Of a DNA stretch of 8,631 nt, positions 7,107 through 8,631 are shown piece after piece; position 1 is the first letter of the stretch, and every line of letters begins with the position of its first letter. The stretch lies in NCBI GenBank assembly GCA_027013765.1, contig JALWGG010000086.1, positions 1 through 8,631 on the forward strand, given 5' to 3'. Source of the stretch: Acidilobaceae archaeon (GTDB lineage Archaea > Thermoproteota > Thermoprotei_A > Sulfolobales > Acidilobaceae). The position numbers were made by a program, and so were the translations under genes. The notes under the pieces were generated by a model. That model did no database searches, was not told the origin of the DNA, and worked only from the letters and a program-made list of their open reading frames with translations.

Positions 7107-8336
7107 CTTCCAAATCTATTAGTCAGATTCTACTACTATGCCTACCATGGCAAAGGAAGGCAGTGCTACCTCTTTCAAATCTATTAGTCAGATTCCCCGT
7201 CAGAAGCGGATGCGGGTTCCTCTAGTGGCACGCCTGGGGGCTTTCAAATCTATTAGTCAGATTCATCATGGTGGATACGGTTGGGAGTATACTTAACCCT
7301 AAGATACTTTCAAATCTATTTGTTAGATTCACACGTATGGCCAAATTGTAGGGTGTTGATTCGGGTACCTTTCAAATCTATTTGTTAGATTCATAGATGG
7401 AGACATAGTAGGATCGCTCAAGGCAGCAGTCTTTCAAATCTATTTGTTAGATTCCCAGACTGGCTGCCAAACGCCACGATCAGCAAAGCCTACACTTTCA
7501 AATCTATTTGTTAGATTCTCAAACCCGAATACGCGCAAGCTGTACTTACAGGAATCTTTCAAATCTATTTGTTAGATTCCTCCAGATGGATCAGAGTGGT
7601 ACTACTATTTTGGAGACTTTCAAATCTATTTGTTAGATTCTTTTACCTCTAGTCTCCATATCAGTTCCCTTGGCTGTTCTCTTTCAAATCTATTTGTTAG
7701 ATTCGCTGGGGTTATGCCTGTTTCATCATGGAAATCCTTATAAGTGCCTTTCAAATCTATTTGTTAGATTCACTAGTATGGGGTCTGCCCTCTCAGCCAT
7801 GTACTTCTTTCAAATCTATTTGTTAGATTCCTAGATTCCTGAAAGAGATACCGCTAGGAGGGAGCTAGAGAAGTTTCTTTCAAATCTATTTGTTAGATTC
7901 ATGAAATAGCCGTGAAATTCGACTTGAATATGAGTGCTTTCAAATCTATTTGTTAGATTCCTCCCTAACGATCACTGGGTCGAATGGCTCGACTACCCTT
8001 TCAAATCTATTTGTTAGATTCATGACCAGCAGACATCATCATACTTCTCAAGCTCCCTCCTTTCAAATCTATTTGTTAGATTCTCTAGGTTTTAAATCTT
8101 CCTCCTACATGATTATCCGTATCTTTCAAATCTATTTGTTAGATTCGGTGGATTTGTTGTTTGAGGCCATGGCGTATAGTATCTTTCAAATCTATTTGTT
8201 AGATTCGGAGACGTCGTGTTGAATGGTGGGTTGGAGGTTAATTCCACTTTCAAATCTATTTGTTAGATTCTATGATTCTGTATCTGTATGAACAACAACC
8301 GTTACTTTACTGCTTTCAAATCTATTTGTTAGATTC
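7107..8336 (-). CRISPR. CRISPR array, 20 repeats of 24 nt and 19 spacers, read leftward
   Basis: Repeats begin at 7107, 7172, 7241, 7307, 7369, 7431, 7495, 7556, 7617, 7681, 7748, 7807, 7877, 7937, 7998, 8060, 8123, 8183, 8247 and 8313. The spacers are 35-46 bases and all different by eye. On the plus strand the repeat begins CTTTCAAATC and ends TTAGATTC; on the minus strand it begins GAATCTAA and ends TTTGAAAG, close to the ATTGAAAG tag of Sulfolobus crRNAs. Repeats 4-20 are identical. Repeats 1-3 share two changes (T to A at position 15, T to C at position 18), and repeat 1 has a third (T to C at position 4). Divergent repeats at the left and the GAAAG end both place the leader at the right. 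The newest spacer should be 8271-8312. No cas genes are in view; type I-A is the likeliest partner by repeat class only. Confidence 0.98.
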
Positions 8337-8436
8337 TGCATTGTTTTTGTGGTGTTCCCTTCTATCATAGATTTTTGTGTTTTCTATTCCCCCGTTCCAG
8401 GGGTTCAATTCTACCCTAGATCCCTTGGGGTCTAAT

Positions 8437-8496
8437 GATGGGAGTATTATCCAGGGCTAATAAGGGTAACTATCATAACACGTATATACTCCCATC
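8437..8496. repeat. 11-bp perfect inverted repeat in the leader
   Basis: GATGGGAGTAT at 8437-8447 and ATACTCCCATC at 8486-8496 are exact reverse complements separated by 38 bases. The right arm overlaps the TATA-like GTATATAC by four bases. A paired binding site for a leader or promoter protein is plausible; a large RNA hairpin is possible only if transcription starts further right than the TATA box suggests. Confidence 0.75.
8482..8489 (-). promoter_or_regulatory. Candidate TATA box of the CRISPR transcript
   Basis: GTATATAC lies 146 bp outside the leader-side repeat. Read leftward, transcription would begin near 8460, giving a leader RNA of about 120 bases before the first repeat. The octamer is self-complementary, so direction rests on the array orientation and not on the box. 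Confidence 0.5.
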
Positions 8497-8631
8497 CTAG
8501 CCTGGGAAAACAGGAAGACAGGCAAAAGAAAACAAGCAACAAACCAAGAGAAACACCAACCCCCCAATCCACACCACAAACCAAAAACATAAAAACATCC
8601 CAAACTAGACAGGGAAAACCCAAAAAACTAA

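Larger units (their letters stand above)
8337..8631 (-). promoter_or_regulatory. Putative CRISPR leader, gene-free, to the right edge
   Basis: This 295-base stretch holds no gene that I can support and joins the conserved end of the array. Read leftward it goes from a T/G-rich low-complexity tract (8631-8504), through a TATA-like GTATATAC (8489-8482) inside an 11-bp inverted repeat, to about 120 bases that include a short hairpin (8417-8434) and then the first repeat. Long, low-complexity, non-coding leaders with a promoter are usual for crenarchaeal arrays. The outer limit of the leader is unknown because the window ends here. Confidence 0.75.

Noticed and set aside
7282..7291. TGGGAGTATA in spacer 3 also occurs in the leader inverted repeat
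   Set aside because: Ten matching bases without extension is too short to call a self-targeting spacer; chance is a sufficient explanation given the number of comparisons.
7950..8222. A 90-residue open frame with the repeated peptide FQIYLLDS
   Set aside because: It is a read-through of CRISPR repeats and spacers; the repeated peptide is the translated repeat.
8400..8416. GGGGTTCAATTCTACCC resembling a tRNA T-arm
   Set aside because: The stem does not pair properly when TTCAATT is placed as the loop, and no acceptor stem, D-arm or anticodon arm can be found around it.
8439..8631. A plus-strand frame open to the right edge, giving a Lys/Thr/Pro/Gln-rich peptide
   Set aside because: It has no ATG, GTG or TTG start that I can place. 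The low-complexity composition and its place beside the array fit a leader better.
7052..8631. Possible cas genes beside the array
   Set aside because: No open frame in or next to the array resembles a Cas protein. The adjacent methyltransferase and TatD-like hydrolase are ordinary families with their own promoters and no sign of a link to the array.

Overview
The window looks like a piece of a hyperthermophilic crenarchaeal chromosome. The evidence is archaeal prefoldin alpha and a Dph6-type diphthamide ligase, heavy use of AGG (Arg) and ATA (Ile) codons, GTG and TTG starts, GGTG-type ribosome-binding sites, TATA-like boxes before genes, and a 24-nt CRISPR repeat ending in GAAAG as in crenarchaeal type I-A style arrays. 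A Desulfurococcales-like source is my best guess, but the sequence alone does not settle the genus.

Layout, left to right. (1) The 3' part of a B12-binding/radical SAM gene runs in from the left edge (2-1081). (2) argG, argininosuccinate synthase (1155-2387), follows an operator-like inverted repeat. (3) After a very AT-rich gap with a perfect 20-bp palindrome comes pfdA, prefoldin alpha (2496-2906), and then a 66-residue protein that looks like a miniature prefoldin beta hairpin (2958-3158). (4) A compact minus-strand operon (4416 down to 3127) encodes a zinc-ribbon protein, an unrecognised 101-102-residue protein and dph6, the last two joined by an ATGA overlap. (5) Divergent from it is a membrane-anchored protein with four glycosylation sequons (4463-5284), which overlaps tail to tail with a TatD-family hydrolase on the minus strand (6016-5270). 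(6) A class I SAM methyltransferase (6257-7051). (7) A CRISPR array of 20 repeats and 19 spacers (7107-8336), then about 295 bases of leader-like DNA to the right edge.

No cas gene lies in the window. Three independent signs say the array is transcribed leftward: the GAAAG end of the repeat, the degenerate repeats at the left end, and a promoter-like, low-complexity flank at the right end. The protein genes are mostly housekeeping: arginine synthesis, protein folding, and modification of elongation factor 2. They do not form one system.

The points most worth checking are in the CRISPR locus: a block switch between two repeat versions after the third repeat, an 11-bp inverted repeat around a TATA-like box in the leader, and a tract with almost no T on the plus strand. 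The mini-prefoldin and the zinc-ribbon/orphan/dph6 operon are the best protein candidates for something undescribed. I did not find a clearly new defence system.
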